From contig NZ_FOMZ01000003.1 of the NCBI RefSeq assembly GCF_900112765.1, positions 1-64,000 on the forward strand: a stretch of DNA of 64,000 bases, given 5' to 3'. Below, piece by piece: positions 1 through 9,638 of the stretch. Source of the stretch: Actinopolyspora alba. Its GTDB lineage: Bacteria > Actinomycetota > Actinomycetes > Mycobacteriales > Pseudonocardiaceae. The notes beneath the pieces are model-generated. The model did no database searches. It was not told the DNA's origin and saw nothing but the letters and a program-made list of their open reading frames with translations. Position 1 is the first letter of the stretch. Each line of letters begins with the position of its first letter. The translations under genes were made by a program, and so were the position numbers.

Positions 1-1091
1 AAACCCGCCAGTTACAGGTCGGGCCGGTCGGTGTCGGCAGTGATCACCCGGTTTCGGTGCAGACGATGACGACGACGAACACCACCGACATCAACGGAAC
101 GCTGCAGCAGATCGCCGAGCTCACCGCGTCGGGCTGTGACATCGTGCGCGTGGCGTGCCCGACCTCCGACGACGCCGAGGCGTTGCCGATCATCGCGCGG
201 AAGTCCCAGATACCGGTGATCGCCGACATCCACTTCCAGCCGAAGTACGTCTTCGCGGCGATCGAGGCGGGCTGCGCGGGGGTCCGGGTCAATCCGGGCA
301 ACATCCGCAAGTTCGACGATCAGGTCAAGGAGATCTCCCGGGCGGCCAAGGACACCGGCACCCCGATCCGCATCGGCGTCAACGCGGGCTCGCTCGACCC
401 GCGCATGATGGAGAAGTACGGCAAGGCCGTGCCCGAGGCGCTCGCCGAGTCGGCGTTGTGGGAAGCCGGCCTGTTCGCCGAGCACGACTTCCACGACGTC
501 AAGATCTCGGTCAAGCACAACGATCCCGTGGTGATGGTGCGGGCTTATGAGATCCTCGCCGAGCGGTGTGACTACCCGTTGCATCTGGGGGTGACCGAGG
601 CGGGTCCGGCTTTTCAGGGCACGATCAAGTCGGCCGTGGCCTTCGGATCGCTGCTGCGGCAGGGGATCGGGGACACGATCCGTGTGTCGTTGTCCGCCCC
701 GCCGGTGGAGGAGATCAAGGTCGGCACCCAGATCCTGCAGTCGTTGAATCTGCGGCCGCGCAAGTTGGAGATCGTGTCCTGCCCGTCCTGCGGGCGGGCG
801 CAGGTCGACGTCTACAAGCTCGCCGACGAGGTCACCGCCGGTCTGGAGGGCATGGAGGTTCCGCTGCGGGTGGCGGTGATGGGCTGCGTGGTCAACGGCC
901 CCGGCGAGGCCCGCGAGGCCGACCTCGGGGTGGCCTCGGGCAACGGCAAGGGACAGATCTTCGTCAAGGGCGAGGTCATCAAGACCGTGCCGGAGAACCA
1001 GATCGTGGAAACCCTCATCGAGGAGGCCGGACGCCTGGCGGAGGGGATGGAGCAGAGCTCCGACGAGTCGCCGACCGTCACCGTCGGCTGA
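1..1091 (+). CDS. ispG: 4-hydroxy-3-methylbut-2-enyl diphosphate synthase (5' truncated by window edge)
   Basis: IspG/GcpE catalyses the penultimate step of the non-mevalonate isoprenoid pathway, reducing methylerythritol cyclodiphosphate to HMBPP with a [4Fe-4S] cluster. The reading frame is open from base 3 and already reads [20 protein letters not shown], a conserved IspG N-terminal stretch, so the true start lies upstream and the GTG at 57 is internal. The cluster ligands are visible as SCPSCGR and [10 protein letters not shown] near the C-terminus. About 362 residues are present, close to full length. The following GNAT gene and penicillin-binding lipoprotein keep the mycobacterial gcpE neighbourhood. 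Identity is secure; only the start is missing. Confidence 0.97.
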   Translation, partial: TRQLQVGPVGVGSDHPVSVQTMTTTNTTDINGTLQQIAELTASGCDIVRVACPTSDDAEALPIIARKSQIPVIADIHFQPKYVFAAIEAGCAGVRVNPGNIRKFDDQVKEISRAAKDTGTPIRIGVNAGSLDPRMMEKYGKAVPEALAESALWEAGLFAEHDFHDVKISVKHNDPVVMVRAYEILAERCDYPLHLGVTEAGPAFQGTIKSAVAFGSLLRQGIGDTIRVSLSAPPVEEIKVGTQILQSLNLRPRKLEIVSCPSCGRAQVDVYKLADEVTAGLEGMEVPLRVAVMGCVVNGPGEAREADLGVASGNGKGQIFVKGEVIKTVPENQIVETLIEEAGRLAEGMEQSSDESPTVTVG

Positions 1092-1360
1092 CCGGTGCGG
1101 TATCCGCTGTCCGGCTGTCGCTGCAGCGGACGGCCCGGTTGTTCGCGACGGTTCGGTGACCGCGGACAGGCCGGTGGTTTCGGGGCGGCCCGTCGTCGGC
1201 GGGCCGTTCCGACCTGTTCCAGCGGGGAGTCCTGTCCGGCGGGATTCCCTGGTCAGGCTGGCGATCCTGCTCGAAAAGTTCCTTCGATCGGGTGATCTCG
1301 GTGCGGAATACCTCACTTCCGGGATGTCTCGTGCGGCGTTGTCCTACGGGTTTCTGGCAC

Positions 1361-1379
1361 GCTTGAGCAGTGCTCAAGC
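1361..1379. promoter_or_regulatory. Perfect 9-bp inverted repeat across the GNAT start codon
   Basis: GCTTGAGCA, one base, then TGCTCAAGC. The GTG start of the downstream gene (1370) lies in the centre. It could be a dimeric repressor operator or an mRNA hairpin hiding the start. No regulator is identified. Confidence 0.5.
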
Positions 1380-2206
1380 TCGCGGGTGCGCGGTTGTTAC
1401 AGGGAAGGGACTTGGCAAGCGTTCGTTCCCTGCTGGAATCGGATCCCGTGGCCGCTTGCATGGTGCTTTCCCGAATCGAGGCCGCCGAGATCGATCCGGT
1501 CTATCTGAGTGGCGAGCTGTGGGGATTCGGCAGCGGCTTCGAGGGGCTCTGCTACTCCGGTGCCAATCTCATACCGCTGCGCGGGGGCAGGGACGCGATG
1601 CGCGCTTTCGCCGACCGCGCGGCTCGCCGCAGGCGGGTGTGTTCCTCGCTCGTCGGCCCCGCCAGACAGGTCATGTCACTGTGGTCCGAGTTGTCCGCCA
1701 ACTGGGGCCCCGCCAGGGAGGTGCGTCCCGAGCAGCCGTTGTTGGCGATGTCCGAACCTCCCGCGGGGTGGGTGGACCCCGCGGTGCGCCAGGTCCGTTC
1801 CGAGGAACTCGACAGCTACCTGCCCGCGGCGGTGTCCATGTTCGTCGAGGAGGTCGGCGTGGATCCCCGCAGCAACGGTGGTGCCGTGGGTTATCGCGCG
1901 CGAATGGCCGATCTGATAGCCAGTGGACGCGCGTTCGCCCGGTTCGAGGACGGCCAGGTGGTCTTCAAGGCCGAGATCGGTGCGATCTCCGGTACCGTCG
2001 GTCAGATCCAGGGGGTCTGGGTACGCCCCGATCGGCGTGGCAGTGGACTGGGGGCAGCCGGTACCGCGGCCGTCGCCGACCATCTGGTGCGCGGTATGGG
2101 GCGCAGGGCGAGCCTTTACGTCAACGATTTCAACATCGCCGCCAGAGCGGCCTACCGAAAGATCGGATTCCGGCGGGCCGGAACGTTCAGCACCGTACTG
2201 CTCTAG
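1370..2206 (+). CDS. GNAT family N-acetyltransferase with DUF4081-like N-terminal half
   Basis: A 278-residue two-part protein. Residues 1 to about 130 resemble the DUF4081 domain that precedes GNAT folds in actinobacteria; residues about 140-278 form the acetyltransferase, with the acetyl-CoA loop seen as VRPDRRGSGLGAAG and the typical C-terminal LYVNDFNIAARAAYRKIGF. The substrate is unknown. A homologue sits next to gcpE in Mycobacterium (Rv2867c position), so the context is conserved. The GTG at 1370 is chosen because it gives the expected N-terminus; there is no clear Shine-Dalgarno sequence, and the start lies inside a perfect inverted repeat. Confidence 0.85.
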   Translation: MLKLAGARLLQGRDLASVRSLLESDPVAACMVLSRIEAAEIDPVYLSGELWGFGSGFEGLCYSGANLIPLRGGRDAMRAFADRAARRRRVCSSLVGPARQVMSLWSELSANWGPAREVRPEQPLLAMSEPPAGWVDPAVRQVRSEELDSYLPAAVSMFVEEVGVDPRSNGGAVGYRARMADLIASGRAFARFEDGQVVFKAEIGAISGTVGQIQGVWVRPDRRGSGLGAAGTAAVADHLVRGMGRRASLYVNDFNIAARAAYRKIGFRRAGTFSTVLL

Positions 2207-2451
2207 TCGAACTCTGCTGCCCCGGCTCTTTCCCGCGTTCGCTCGGCGGAACATCCCGCCCGGCTCTCGCCGTGACGAGGCCCGAGCCCGGGCATGACGG
2301 CGGGGTGATTGTGAATCGAAACACTTCTTACTCGCCGTAATGCGTTCGATGGATACTTTCCTCCTGTTCAGCGACCTCGGTCGTGTCATGGTGCGTTCTG
2401 CGCAACACAGCACGCACGACACCTGGACGGTTCTTCGGCATACTGCGATCT

Positions 2452-4260
2452 GTGCGTACAGCTCGTGCTCTCAGTGCTCTGACGGGACTGCTCGTTACCC
2501 TGCCGCTGGCTTCCTGCGGCGTGTTCGACTCCGGCCCCTCGGCCGAGGACGCGGCGGCCGCCTATCTGCGTGACTTCGCCGCAGGCGACAACGCGGCGGC
2601 CGCTCGCCGCACCGACGCACCGGAAACCGCTCGAAAGTTCCTGGGCGAGACCAGGCGGAATCTCTCGCCGGAGAAGGTCGAGGCCTCCGTCACCGGGGTC
2701 GACTCCGGTGACGGTGGCAGTCCCACCACCGCGAAGTTCCGCGCTTCGTGGAAGTTCGGCTCCGATCGGGTCTGGAACTACGACGGTGAACTCGAGCTGC
2801 GCGAGAACGAGGACTCCTGGAAGGTCCACTGGCAGCCCTCCGTGGTGCATCCCGAGCTCGGTTCGGGGCAGAGCCTGCACTACCAGCTGGATCCCGCCAC
2901 TCCCGCGCCGGTCCTGGGGCGGGACGGTACCCGTCTGATGGGGCCCCAACGACTGATTCGCGTCACCGTGGTGCGCAAGGAGGTGGACAACCTCTCCGAG
3001 GTCGCCGGGTCACTGGCACGGGGCCTGGAACCGGTGGCCCCCAGCGTCACCAAGCGGGGGATAGTCGAGGGCGCCAAGGACACGCCCGAGAACCAGGCCT
3101 ACACCGTGGTCACACTGCGCCTGTCCGACTACCGGCGGGTTAAGTCCGCGATATACGAATTACCGGGGGTCCGGTTCCCGGACAGGACCGCCCTGGTGGC
3201 CTCGGAACAGGACTACGCCTCCCAGGTGCTTCCCGCCATCTCCGAGAACCGGAAGGACCGGTTGAACGGCAGCGACGGCTGGCGCGTCTTCACGGCCAAC
3301 TCCTCCGGCGCGGAGCTGAAGACGCTGCACCGGGCCGAACCCCAGCCTACCGAGGCACTCCGGACCACACTCAGCGACAAGGTGCAGCGTGCCGCCGAGA
3401 ACGCGGTCGACCCGATCGACAAGCCCGCCATGATCGTGGCGATGCGCCCCTCCAGCGGCGGGGTGCTGGCCGTCGCGCAGAACAAGGCCGCCGACGACAA
3501 GGGCGCACTGGCGCTGACGGGGCAGTACCCGCCGGGGTCCACCTTCAAGATGGCGACCGCTCTCGCGACTCTCGAAGCCGGCGAGGCCGACATCGGTACG
3601 AAACTCGGTTGTCCCGCGGAGCGGACCTTCAACGGCAAGACACTGCCCAACGCGCATCATTTCGACCTCGGCCGCGTGACCATGAAGAAGGCCTTCGCCG
3701 AGTCCTGCAACACCACCTTCGCCGGACTGGCCTCCCGGCTGCCGGCCTCGGCGTTGCCGACGGCCGCCGAGAAACTGGGAATCGGCGCCGACTTCGCGAT
3801 CCCCGGCATAACCACCCTGACGGGAGAAGTGCCCTCCTCCGAGGATGAGGTGACGCGTGCGGTCAACGGCATCGGCCAGGGCAAGGTGCTCGCCAGTCCG
3901 TTCGGGATGGCGCTGGCCAGCGCCTCGGTGGCCCACGGCTCCATGCCCACGCCCAAACTGCTCGAATCAGCCGAAACGCGAGTGAACGAGCAGGCGAAAC
4001 GCGCCCCCTCCGAACAGGCGTTGCGGAAACTCCGCGAGATGATGCGGGAGGTCGTGCGTTCCGGGACCGCCACCGAGCTGTCCGGCCTCGGCGAAGTGGC
4101 GGGTAAGACGGGGACCGCACAGTTCGGCGACGGCAGTCGGGCGCACGGTTGGTTCACCGGGTACCGGGGGGACCTGTCGTTCGCGGTGCTGGTGACCGAC
4201 GCCGGGACTTCGGAGCGGGCGGTTCGGGTCTCGAAGAAGTTTCTCGACGGGGTCGGCTGA
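2452..4260 (+). CDS. Penicillin-binding lipoprotein (class B transpeptidase, MecA/NTF2-like N-terminal domain)
   Basis: A peptidoglycan D,D-transpeptidase anchored outside the membrane. From the GTG at 2452 the product is 602 residues, beginning with a lipoprotein signal ending in LASC (lipobox). An NTF2-like domain follows (GPSAEDAAAAYLRDFAAGD), then a dimerisation region, then the transpeptidase domain with its three motifs in order: STFK (catalytic Ser363), SCN (Ser418) and KTG (Lys552). Length and architecture match the mycobacterial Rv2864c lipoprotein, whose gene holds the same place. The GTG start is preferred because CATACT lies 7 bases upstream, which fits a leaderless mRNA, and because the longer frame would bury the signal peptide. 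Confidence 0.92.
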   Translation: MRTARALSALTGLLVTLPLASCGVFDSGPSAEDAAAAYLRDFAAGDNAAAARRTDAPETARKFLGETRRNLSPEKVEASVTGVDSGDGGSPTTAKFRASWKFGSDRVWNYDGELELRENEDSWKVHWQPSVVHPELGSGQSLHYQLDPATPAPVLGRDGTRLMGPQRLIRVTVVRKEVDNLSEVAGSLARGLEPVAPSVTKRGIVEGAKDTPENQAYTVVTLRLSDYRRVKSAIYELPGVRFPDRTALVASEQDYASQVLPAISENRKDRLNGSDGWRVFTANSSGAELKTLHRAEPQPTEALRTTLSDKVQRAAENAVDPIDKPAMIVAMRPSSGGVLAVAQNKAADDKGALALTGQYPPGSTFKMATALATLEAGEADIGTKLGCPAERTFNGKTLPNAHHFDLGRVTMKKAFAESCNTTFAGLASRLPASALPTAAEKLGIGADFAIPGITTLTGEVPSSEDEVTRAVNGIGQGKVLASPFGMALASASVAHGSMPTPKLLESAETRVNEQAKRAPSEQALRKLREMMREVVRSGTATELSGLGEVAGKTGTAQFGDGSRAHGWFTGYRGDLSFAVLVTDAGTSERAVRVSKKFLDGVG

Positions 4261-4333
4261 TTCCGGTGTGTTAGGTTGTCGCGCACCGTGCCGTTCCGGG
4301 CGCGGTGCGAGATCACCGTGGACGGGAGTGGAT

Positions 4334-4747
4334 GTGATCTACTTCGATTCTTCGGCCCTGCAGAAGCTGATCGCCGCGGAGCCGGAGAGCAACGCGCTCA
4401 GCGTGTGGATCCGGAGCAACTGGGAACAGCCACGTGCCACCAGCGCGGTCTCCAGGGTCGACATACTCCGTAGTTTTCGTACGGCGGGTCCCGCGGCCGA
4501 GGATCTTGCCTCGATCGTGGTGTCGAAGATCGAACAACTACCCGTCGGGCAGGACGTGCTCGACACCGCGAGCGGATTCGACTCGCCGCTGAGTTCCACG
4601 GAGGCCATCCAACTGGCCTCCGCCTGCCAGGCGCGGGACGGACTGCACGCGTTCGTCTCCTACGACCCGGTGATGCTGCGTGCCGCCGAACGCGTCGGTC
4701 TGGTGACCGTCTCGCCGGGCAACGACGCACCCGGCGTGACTGGTTGA
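4334..4747 (+). CDS. PIN-domain protein (VapC-like), without a visible antitoxin
   Basis: A 137-residue PIN-fold protein, the family of VapC ribonuclease toxins. It begins VIYFDSSALQKLI with the first metal ligand Asp5. The other acidic positions are Asp43 (RVDILRS, usually Glu), Glu90 (SSTEAIQLA, usually Asp) and Asp111 (SYDPVM), so two of the four positions are exchanged conservatively. GTG 4334 has GGGAG five bases upstream. Only 73 bases separate it from the preceding gene, too few for a VapB antitoxin, and none follows. The equivalent mycobacterial locus holds a vapBC pair (vapB23/vapC23). It may be a solo PIN nuclease or a toxin that has lost its partner. Confidence 0.8.
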   Translation: MIYFDSSALQKLIAAEPESNALSVWIRSNWEQPRATSAVSRVDILRSFRTAGPAAEDLASIVVSKIEQLPVGQDVLDTASGFDSPLSSTEAIQLASACQARDGLHAFVSYDPVMLRAAERVGLVTVSPGNDAPGVTG

Positions 4748-4857
4748 GCGGAGTCGTCCTCCCCGCTTTCGGCGCGGCGCTGTGTGGTTGGTCATTTCGG
4801 GGCCACGTGCTCGACTGCGGGCGGTTTCGCGTGGTGCCGACGTTCTAGAGTGAGGAC

Positions 4858-5715
4858 ATGCCCGTACGAAGCCCGCTGCAACCAGGACAGCAAACCCCCC
4901 GCCGTCCGGTGCCGTCCGGTATCGAGCGTCCCGAGTACGTCGACAAACCGGCACCGCGGCGCAATACCGATCCCGACGTGCAGCCTCCCGAAGTGATCGA
5001 TGCCATGCGTGTCGCGGGCAAGCTCGCGGCCCAGGCGCTGGAGGAGGCGGGCAAGGCGATCCGTCCCGGTGTGACCACCGACCACGTCGACGCCGTGGTG
5101 CACGAGTTCTTCGTCGACAACGGGGTCTACCCGTCCACCCTCGGTTACCGCGGGTTTCCGAAGTCGTGCTGCACCTCGTTGAACGAGGTCATCTGCCACG
5201 GGATACCCGATTCCACGGTGATCGAGGACGGGGACATCGTCAACGTCGACGTGACCGGATACATCGGCGGTGTGCACGGTGACAACAACGCGACGTTCCT
5301 CGCGGGAGAGGTCTCCGAACAGGCCCGGTTGCTCGTGGAACGCACCCACGAGGCCACGATGCGCGCGATCCGTGCGGCGCAGCCGGGGCGGCAGCTGAAC
5401 GTGATCGGACGAGTCATCGAGTCCTACGCCAAGCGGTTCGGCTACGGCGTCGTACGGGACTTCACCGGACACGGCATCGGTCGCTCGTTCCACAGCGGCC
5501 TCGTGGTGCTGCACTACGACGAGCCGTCGGTGCAGACGGTGATCGAACCCGGCATGACGTTCACCATCGAACCGATGATCACGCTCGGGACTCACGAGTA
5601 CGACGTCTGGGACGACGGCTGGACGGTTACGACCAGTGACAAGAGTTGGACCGCGCAGTTCGAGCACACCATTCTGATCACCGAGGACGGCAACGAGATC
5701 CTCACGCGTCCCTGA
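4858..5715 (+). CDS. map: Type I methionine aminopeptidase
   Basis: A dinuclear-metal peptidase that removes the initiator methionine in the cytosol. The 285-residue product has a proline-rich extension of about 40 residues with PxxP elements, as in mycobacterial MapB, then the pita-bread fold. Metal-ligand segments are visible: [19 protein letters not shown] (two Asp), GHGIGRSFH (His), TIEPMI (Glu) and FEHTILIT (Glu). The ATG is preceded by TAGAGT six bases upstream (possible leaderless -10) and also by GAGG. Synteny with the preceding lipoprotein and PIN genes is the same as in Mycobacterium. Confidence 0.95.
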   Translation: MPVRSPLQPGQQTPRRPVPSGIERPEYVDKPAPRRNTDPDVQPPEVIDAMRVAGKLAAQALEEAGKAIRPGVTTDHVDAVVHEFFVDNGVYPSTLGYRGFPKSCCTSLNEVICHGIPDSTVIEDGDIVNVDVTGYIGGVHGDNNATFLAGEVSEQARLLVERTHEATMRAIRAAQPGRQLNVIGRVIESYAKRFGYGVVRDFTGHGIGRSFHSGLVVLHYDEPSVQTVIEPGMTFTIEPMITLGTHEYDVWDDGWTVTTSDKSWTAQFEHTILITEDGNEILTRP

Positions 5716-5851
5716 ACGCTCCGGGAGGAACGCGGATGCCCGGCCGGGGCGCGCTCACGTTGGGCACGCCCCCGTTCCGCTCGATGGCACGGGTTGTGAG
5801 CGAGGGCACTTCCGCGTGGTGGGTAAGCACGCGGGGACGTGGCCGTGGTGT

Positions 5852-7387
5852 ATGAAATCCGACGTGAATTCACTGCTGGTTGCCGGGACGACCTCCGACG
5901 CGGGCAAGAGCGTACTCGTGGCCGCGCTCTGCCGTTGGTTGGCGCGTCGCGGTGCCCGGGTGGCGCCGTTCAAGGCGCAGAACATGTCCAACAACTCCGT
6001 CGTCACCACCTCGGGCGGTGAGATCGGACGTGCGCAGGCAGTACAGGCCATGGCCGCCGGTGTCGAATCCGACGTCCGGTTCAATCCGGTGCTGCTGAAG
6101 CCGGGCAGTGATCGCACTTCCCAGGTCGTGGTGCTGGGACGGGTGGCTGGGCAGGCCACCGCGCTGTCTTATCGCGAGCGCAAGGCCGAGCTGCTGCACA
6201 CGGTTACCGCTACGCTTTCCGAGCTGCGCTCCGAGTACGACTACGTGATCTGTGAGGGGGCCGGGTCACCGGCCGAGATCAACCTGCGTGCCCAGGACAT
6301 CGCCAACATGGGACTCGCTCGTGCCGCCGAGCTGCCCGTGCTGGTGGTCGGCGACATCGACCGGGGTGGGGTGTTCGCCCAGCTGTTCGGCACGCTCGCG
6401 CTGCTGGATCCGGCCGACCAGGCGCTCGTTTCCGGGTTCGTGGTCAACAAGTTCCGCGGTGAACCCGACCTGCTCACCCCGGGGTTGCGGGAGCTCGCCG
6501 AACTCACCGGTCGAACCGTGCACGGTGTGCTGCCGTGGTCGGAGGAGCTCTGGCTGGACGCGGAGGACTCGCTGTCGTACGTGGCCGACGGTGTGGTCGG
6601 TCGCCCCGCCCCACCGGTGGGCGAGCAGTGGTTGCGCGTGGCCGTGCCGCGACTGCCGCGCGTGTCCAATGCCACCGACGTCGAGGCGCTGGCGGCCGAG
6701 CCCGGTGTCTCGGTGCGGTTCGTGACGGAGCCTTCCCGGATCGCGGACGCCGATCTTGTGGTGCTTCCCGGCTCCAAGTCCACGGTCGCCGATCTCGACT
6801 GGCTCCGACGAACCGGACTGGCCGAGGCGGTTCTCGAACACGCCGCCGCGGGCCTGCCGGTGCTGGGAATCTGCGGTGGGTTCCAGATGCTGGGGGAGCG
6901 GATCGTCGATCACGTCGAGTCAGGTGCGGAGATCGACGCTCTCGGGCTGCTGGACATGGAGATAGAGTTCGAGACGGCCAAGACGCTGGGCAATCCCGTG
7001 GGCACCGCTTTGGGGCAGCCGGTTTCCGGTTACGAGATTCACCACGGCAGGGTGCGGCGCCCTCCCGAGACCGAGCCGCTGGTTCTGCTCCCCGACGGTA
7101 ACGGGGAGGGAGCGCTGCACGGTTCCGTCGCGGGGACGCACTGGCACGGCCTGTTCGAGAACGACGCGTTCCGTCGCGACTTCCTGGAACGCGCCGCCCG
7201 GATCGCCGGGAGGACGGGTTTCCGCGTCGCCGCGGACACCTCGTTCGCCGAGCTGCGCCGTGGTCAGCTGGACCTGCTCGGGGACATGGTGGAACACCAC
7301 CTGGACACCGACGCGTTGCTTCGGTTGCTCGACCGGGGTGCCCCCGCCGGTCTGCCGCGCGTCTCCAGCGGTCTGGTCTCGCCCTGA
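5852..7387 (+). CDS. cobQ: Cobyric acid synthase (adenosylcobyrate a,c-diamide amidotransferase)
   Basis: CobQ amidates the b, d, e and g side chains of adenosylcobyrinic acid a,c-diamide using glutamine and ATP. The 511-residue protein has an N-terminal dethiobiotin-synthase-like ATPase with P-loop GTTSDAGKS and the CobQ signature [12 protein letters not shown], then a class I glutaminase domain with nucleophile Cys341 in [10 protein letters not shown] and the late HWHGLFEN segment. ATG 5852 gives the family N-terminus; the upstream extension is not conserved-looking. It stands alone, 25 kb from the main cobalamin locus, and I see no cobalamin riboswitch in its 136-base leader. Confidence 0.95.
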   Translation: MKSDVNSLLVAGTTSDAGKSVLVAALCRWLARRGARVAPFKAQNMSNNSVVTTSGGEIGRAQAVQAMAAGVESDVRFNPVLLKPGSDRTSQVVVLGRVAGQATALSYRERKAELLHTVTATLSELRSEYDYVICEGAGSPAEINLRAQDIANMGLARAAELPVLVVGDIDRGGVFAQLFGTLALLDPADQALVSGFVVNKFRGEPDLLTPGLRELAELTGRTVHGVLPWSEELWLDAEDSLSYVADGVVGRPAPPVGEQWLRVAVPRLPRVSNATDVEALAAEPGVSVRFVTEPSRIADADLVVLPGSKSTVADLDWLRRTGLAEAVLEHAAAGLPVLGICGGFQMLGERIVDHVESGAEIDALGLLDMEIEFETAKTLGNPVGTALGQPVSGYEIHHGRVRRPPETEPLVLLPDGNGEGALHGSVAGTHWHGLFENDAFRRDFLERAARIAGRTGFRVAADTSFAELRRGQLDLLGDMVEHHLDTDALLRLLDRGAPAGLPRVSSGLVSP

Positions 7388-7404
7388 CCGGGTGTGTTCC
7401 CGGT
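7387..7404. terminator. Small hairpin between convergent cobQ and regulator gene
   Basis: ACCGGG and CCCGGT form a 6-bp stem with a 6-base loop directly after the cobQ stop codon. There is no T-tract; it could serve either strand weakly. Confidence 0.35.
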
Positions 7405-7423
7405 GATGACCTCCTGATCGTTT

Positions 7424-8119
7424 TCAGGCGGTGTTGTGCTCCTCCTCCGAGGTGAACTCGGAGAGTAGTTCGTCGAGGAAACCGCCCGCCTCGACCGCGG
7501 CCCGTTCGGGATGACCGTCGCGTACGGCTTCCAGCAGTTCGGTGTGGGAGACGTCGCGTTCCGGGGGGACCTCGGGGTCGAAGGTGGTGGCCACGCTGGA
7601 GAGCACCGCTTCGCTGATGCCCTGGTAGAGCTGGATCAGCACCGGGTTGTGCGAGGCTTCCACCAGCCGCAGGTGGAATCGGCTGTCGGTGTGCACGACC
7701 CGCTCCGAGTCGCGTTCGGCGAGGGCGGTGTCCCGTTCCCGCAGCGCGATCTCCAGGTCCGCGACGTCGGCTTCGGTCCGGGCGTTAGCCGCCAACCGGG
7801 CACTTTCCACTTCCAGGGCGCGCCGTACCTCCAGAACCTGCCGGAGTTCGGTGTCGCACAACCTGCTGACGGCTCCCGACAGCTCGCTCGTGGCGCGTAC
7901 GAACGTGCCGTCTCCTTGCCGGACCTCCAGCAGTCCCGCGTGAGCCAGGGCCCGCACCGCTTCGCGGACCGTGTTGCGCCCGACGCCGAGCGCGTTGACG
8001 AGTTCCGCCTCCGGTGGGATCCGTTGCCCGAGAGGCCACTCGCCTGATGCGACTAACTCACGCATCTGGGCGATGACCTGGTCCACCAAACCGGTCCTCG
8101 TTGTCGTGACCAAGGGCAC
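7424..8119 (-). CDS. FadR/GntR family transcriptional regulator
   Basis: A 231-residue regulator with an N-terminal winged helix of the GntR class (LGQRIPPEAELVNALGVGRNTVREAVRAL, then the wing VRQGDGTFV) and an all-helical FCD-type ligand domain. His residues in the FCD part (HTDSRFHLRLVEASHN) suggest metal-assisted binding of a carboxylate. The GTG start has AGGA seven bases upstream. It is transcribed divergently from an MFS transporter with 49 bases between the starts, so it most likely controls that gene and itself. The ligand cannot be read from the sequence. Confidence 0.9.
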   Translation of the reverse strand: MPLVTTTRTGLVDQVIAQMRELVASGEWPLGQRIPPEAELVNALGVGRNTVREAVRALAHAGLLEVRQGDGTFVRATSELSGAVSRLCDTELRQVLEVRRALEVESARLAANARTEADVADLEIALRERDTALAERDSERVVHTDSRFHLRLVEASHNPVLIQLYQGISEAVLSSVATTFDPEVPPERDVSHTELLEAVRDGHPERAAVEAGGFLDELLSEFTSEEEHNTA

Positions 8120-8136
8120 AGCGAGGTCCTTTCATC

Positions 8137-8160
8137 CAAACATCCTACGTTTGCGATACT
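8137..8160. promoter_or_regulatory. Divergent promoter/operator between FadR-type regulator and MFS gene
   Basis: CAAAC-N7-GTTTG (8137-8153) is an inverted repeat. It overlaps a possible minus-strand -10 (TAGGAT) and abuts a plus-strand GATACT (8155-8160) lying 8 bases before the MFS ATG. This placement would let one regulator block both directions. Confidence 0.4.
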
Positions 8161-8168
8161 AGTACGCG

Positions 8169-9485
8169 ATGTCTTCCGAGTCGCGTACCGAAACCGTTCC
8201 CGATCGGTTGATCGTCCAGGATGCCAGTTCCGGGGCGGGCGAGGCCCGGAATGATACGAGTTCGCAAGCCAACGAAAGTACCCCCGAGATCAACGGCCTC
8301 CCAGACCGGAACGCGGCCGCGGGCGGTGGGCTGCTGCTGCTCGGGGTCGCGCTCGCCGCGGCGAACATGCGCCCCGCGGTGACCAGCCTCTCCTCGATAC
8401 TCGGCGGGGTACGTGACGCGCTCGGTGCCAGTACCGTCTGGGCCAGCGCGCTCACCTCGGTGCCGACGCTGTGCTTCGGGGTGGCGGGCATAGCCGCACC
8501 GCTGTTGGCGCGTCGCTGGGGGAGGCGGAGCGTCGTCGGTGTCGCGCTGGGCGTGCTGACCGCGGCGATGCTGCTGCGAGTCGTGGGCGGCACGATCACC
8601 GTCCTCGCAGGCACCGTGGTCGCCTGCGCCGCTATCGCGATGTGCAACGTCCTCATCCCGGTGGTGGTCAAGGAGTCGTTCCCCACGCGGGTGGGTATGG
8701 CCACCGGCCTCTACACCACGGCGATGGCCGCGGGCGGCTCCGTGGGGTCCGCCTTCACTCCCTGGTTACGTGCCGAGCTGGGTGGATGGCGCCTGGCACT
8801 GGCCACTTGGGCGGTGCTGGCCCTGGCGGCATTCGTCGTCTGGAACTCGGCGGGCAGTGGTCGCGGTCCCGACTCCGGAGCCGCGGCCCGGCAGCGAGCG
8901 GAGTCGACGGCGGAAGGTTCCTCGTTGCTGCGCAGCCCGCTGGCCTGGGCGGTTACCGGTTATTTCGCGATGCAGTCGCTGGTGGCCTACGTGGTCATGG
9001 GCTGGCTTCCCGAGGTGTTCAAATCGGCCGGTGCCGGTGCCGGTGCCGCCGGAGGGCTGCTGGGCCTGGTGCTGCTGATCGGCGTACCGATCAGCATGGT
9101 GCTGCCACCCCTGGTCACGAGGACGAACGGTCAGTCGGTCTGGACGGTCTGCCTGGCGGCCACGGCCATCAGCGGCTTCCTGGGGGTGCTGTTCGCGCCG
9201 ATGAGCGCGCCGCTGCTCTGGGCGCTGCTGATCGGCGTGGGGATGAGCGCGTTCCCGCTGGCGCTGGTGCTGATATCGCTGCGCACCAGCAGCGCGGCCG
9301 ACACGGGCAGGCTGTCCGGAATGGCCCAGAGCATCGGTTACCTGATCGCCTCCACCGGCCCCTTCCTGTTCGGAATGCTGCACGACGTCACCGCGAGCTG
9401 GTCGGCGTCGCTGGTGGTGTTGATAGGAGTGCTCACGGCGCAGGCAGTCCTCGGTGCGTTCGCCGGGCGCCCCCGCACCCTCTGA
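8169..9485 (+). CDS. MFS transporter, CynX/NimT-like
   Basis: A 438-residue major facilitator with about 12 hydrophobic segments and a hydrophilic N-terminal extension of roughly 50 residues. The segment AANMRPAVTSLSSIL in the first helix and the repeated small-residue helices fit the cyanate/2-nitroimidazole (CynX/NimT) branch, whose members export small organic anions or drugs. The substrate is not determinable. The ATG is 8 bases after GATACT, compatible with leaderless transcription. The divergent FadR-type gene is its probable regulator. Confidence 0.82.
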   Translation: MSSESRTETVPDRLIVQDASSGAGEARNDTSSQANESTPEINGLPDRNAAAGGGLLLLGVALAAANMRPAVTSLSSILGGVRDALGASTVWASALTSVPTLCFGVAGIAAPLLARRWGRRSVVGVALGVLTAAMLLRVVGGTITVLAGTVVACAAIAMCNVLIPVVVKESFPTRVGMATGLYTTAMAAGGSVGSAFTPWLRAELGGWRLALATWAVLALAAFVVWNSAGSGRGPDSGAAARQRAESTAEGSSLLRSPLAWAVTGYFAMQSLVAYVVMGWLPEVFKSAGAGAGAAGGLLGLVLLIGVPISMVLPPLVTRTNGQSVWTVCLAATAISGFLGVLFAPMSAPLLWALLIGVGMSAFPLALVLISLRTSSAADTGRLSGMAQSIGYLIASTGPFLFGMLHDVTASWSASLVVLIGVLTAQAVLGAFAGRPRTL

Positions 9486-9566
9486 TCCGGGGTTCCCCTC
9501 CGGGATTTCCGTCGGCAGGGGGCCGGGAGCTCCGGCGGGAACGGGTGCGGGAACCGTGCGAGTGGT

Positions 9567-9620
9567 GGGCGCGGATCGGCCAGGTGAGCACCGCGGTGCC
9601 CACCTGGCCGATCCGCGCCC
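9567..9620. terminator. Bidirectional hairpin, 20-bp perfect stem
   Basis: Arms 9567-9586 and 9601-9620 are perfectly complementary, with a 14-base loop that contains the small palindrome CACCGCGGTG. It lies between the convergent MFS and mtr genes. There is no T-tract on either strand. Confidence 0.75.
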
Positions 9621-9638
9621 GCTCTCGTACCCGCCCGA

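Noticed and set aside
5716-5851. Possible riboswitch before cobQ
   Set aside because: Neither the GCCACTG core nor a B12 box is present in this short leader.
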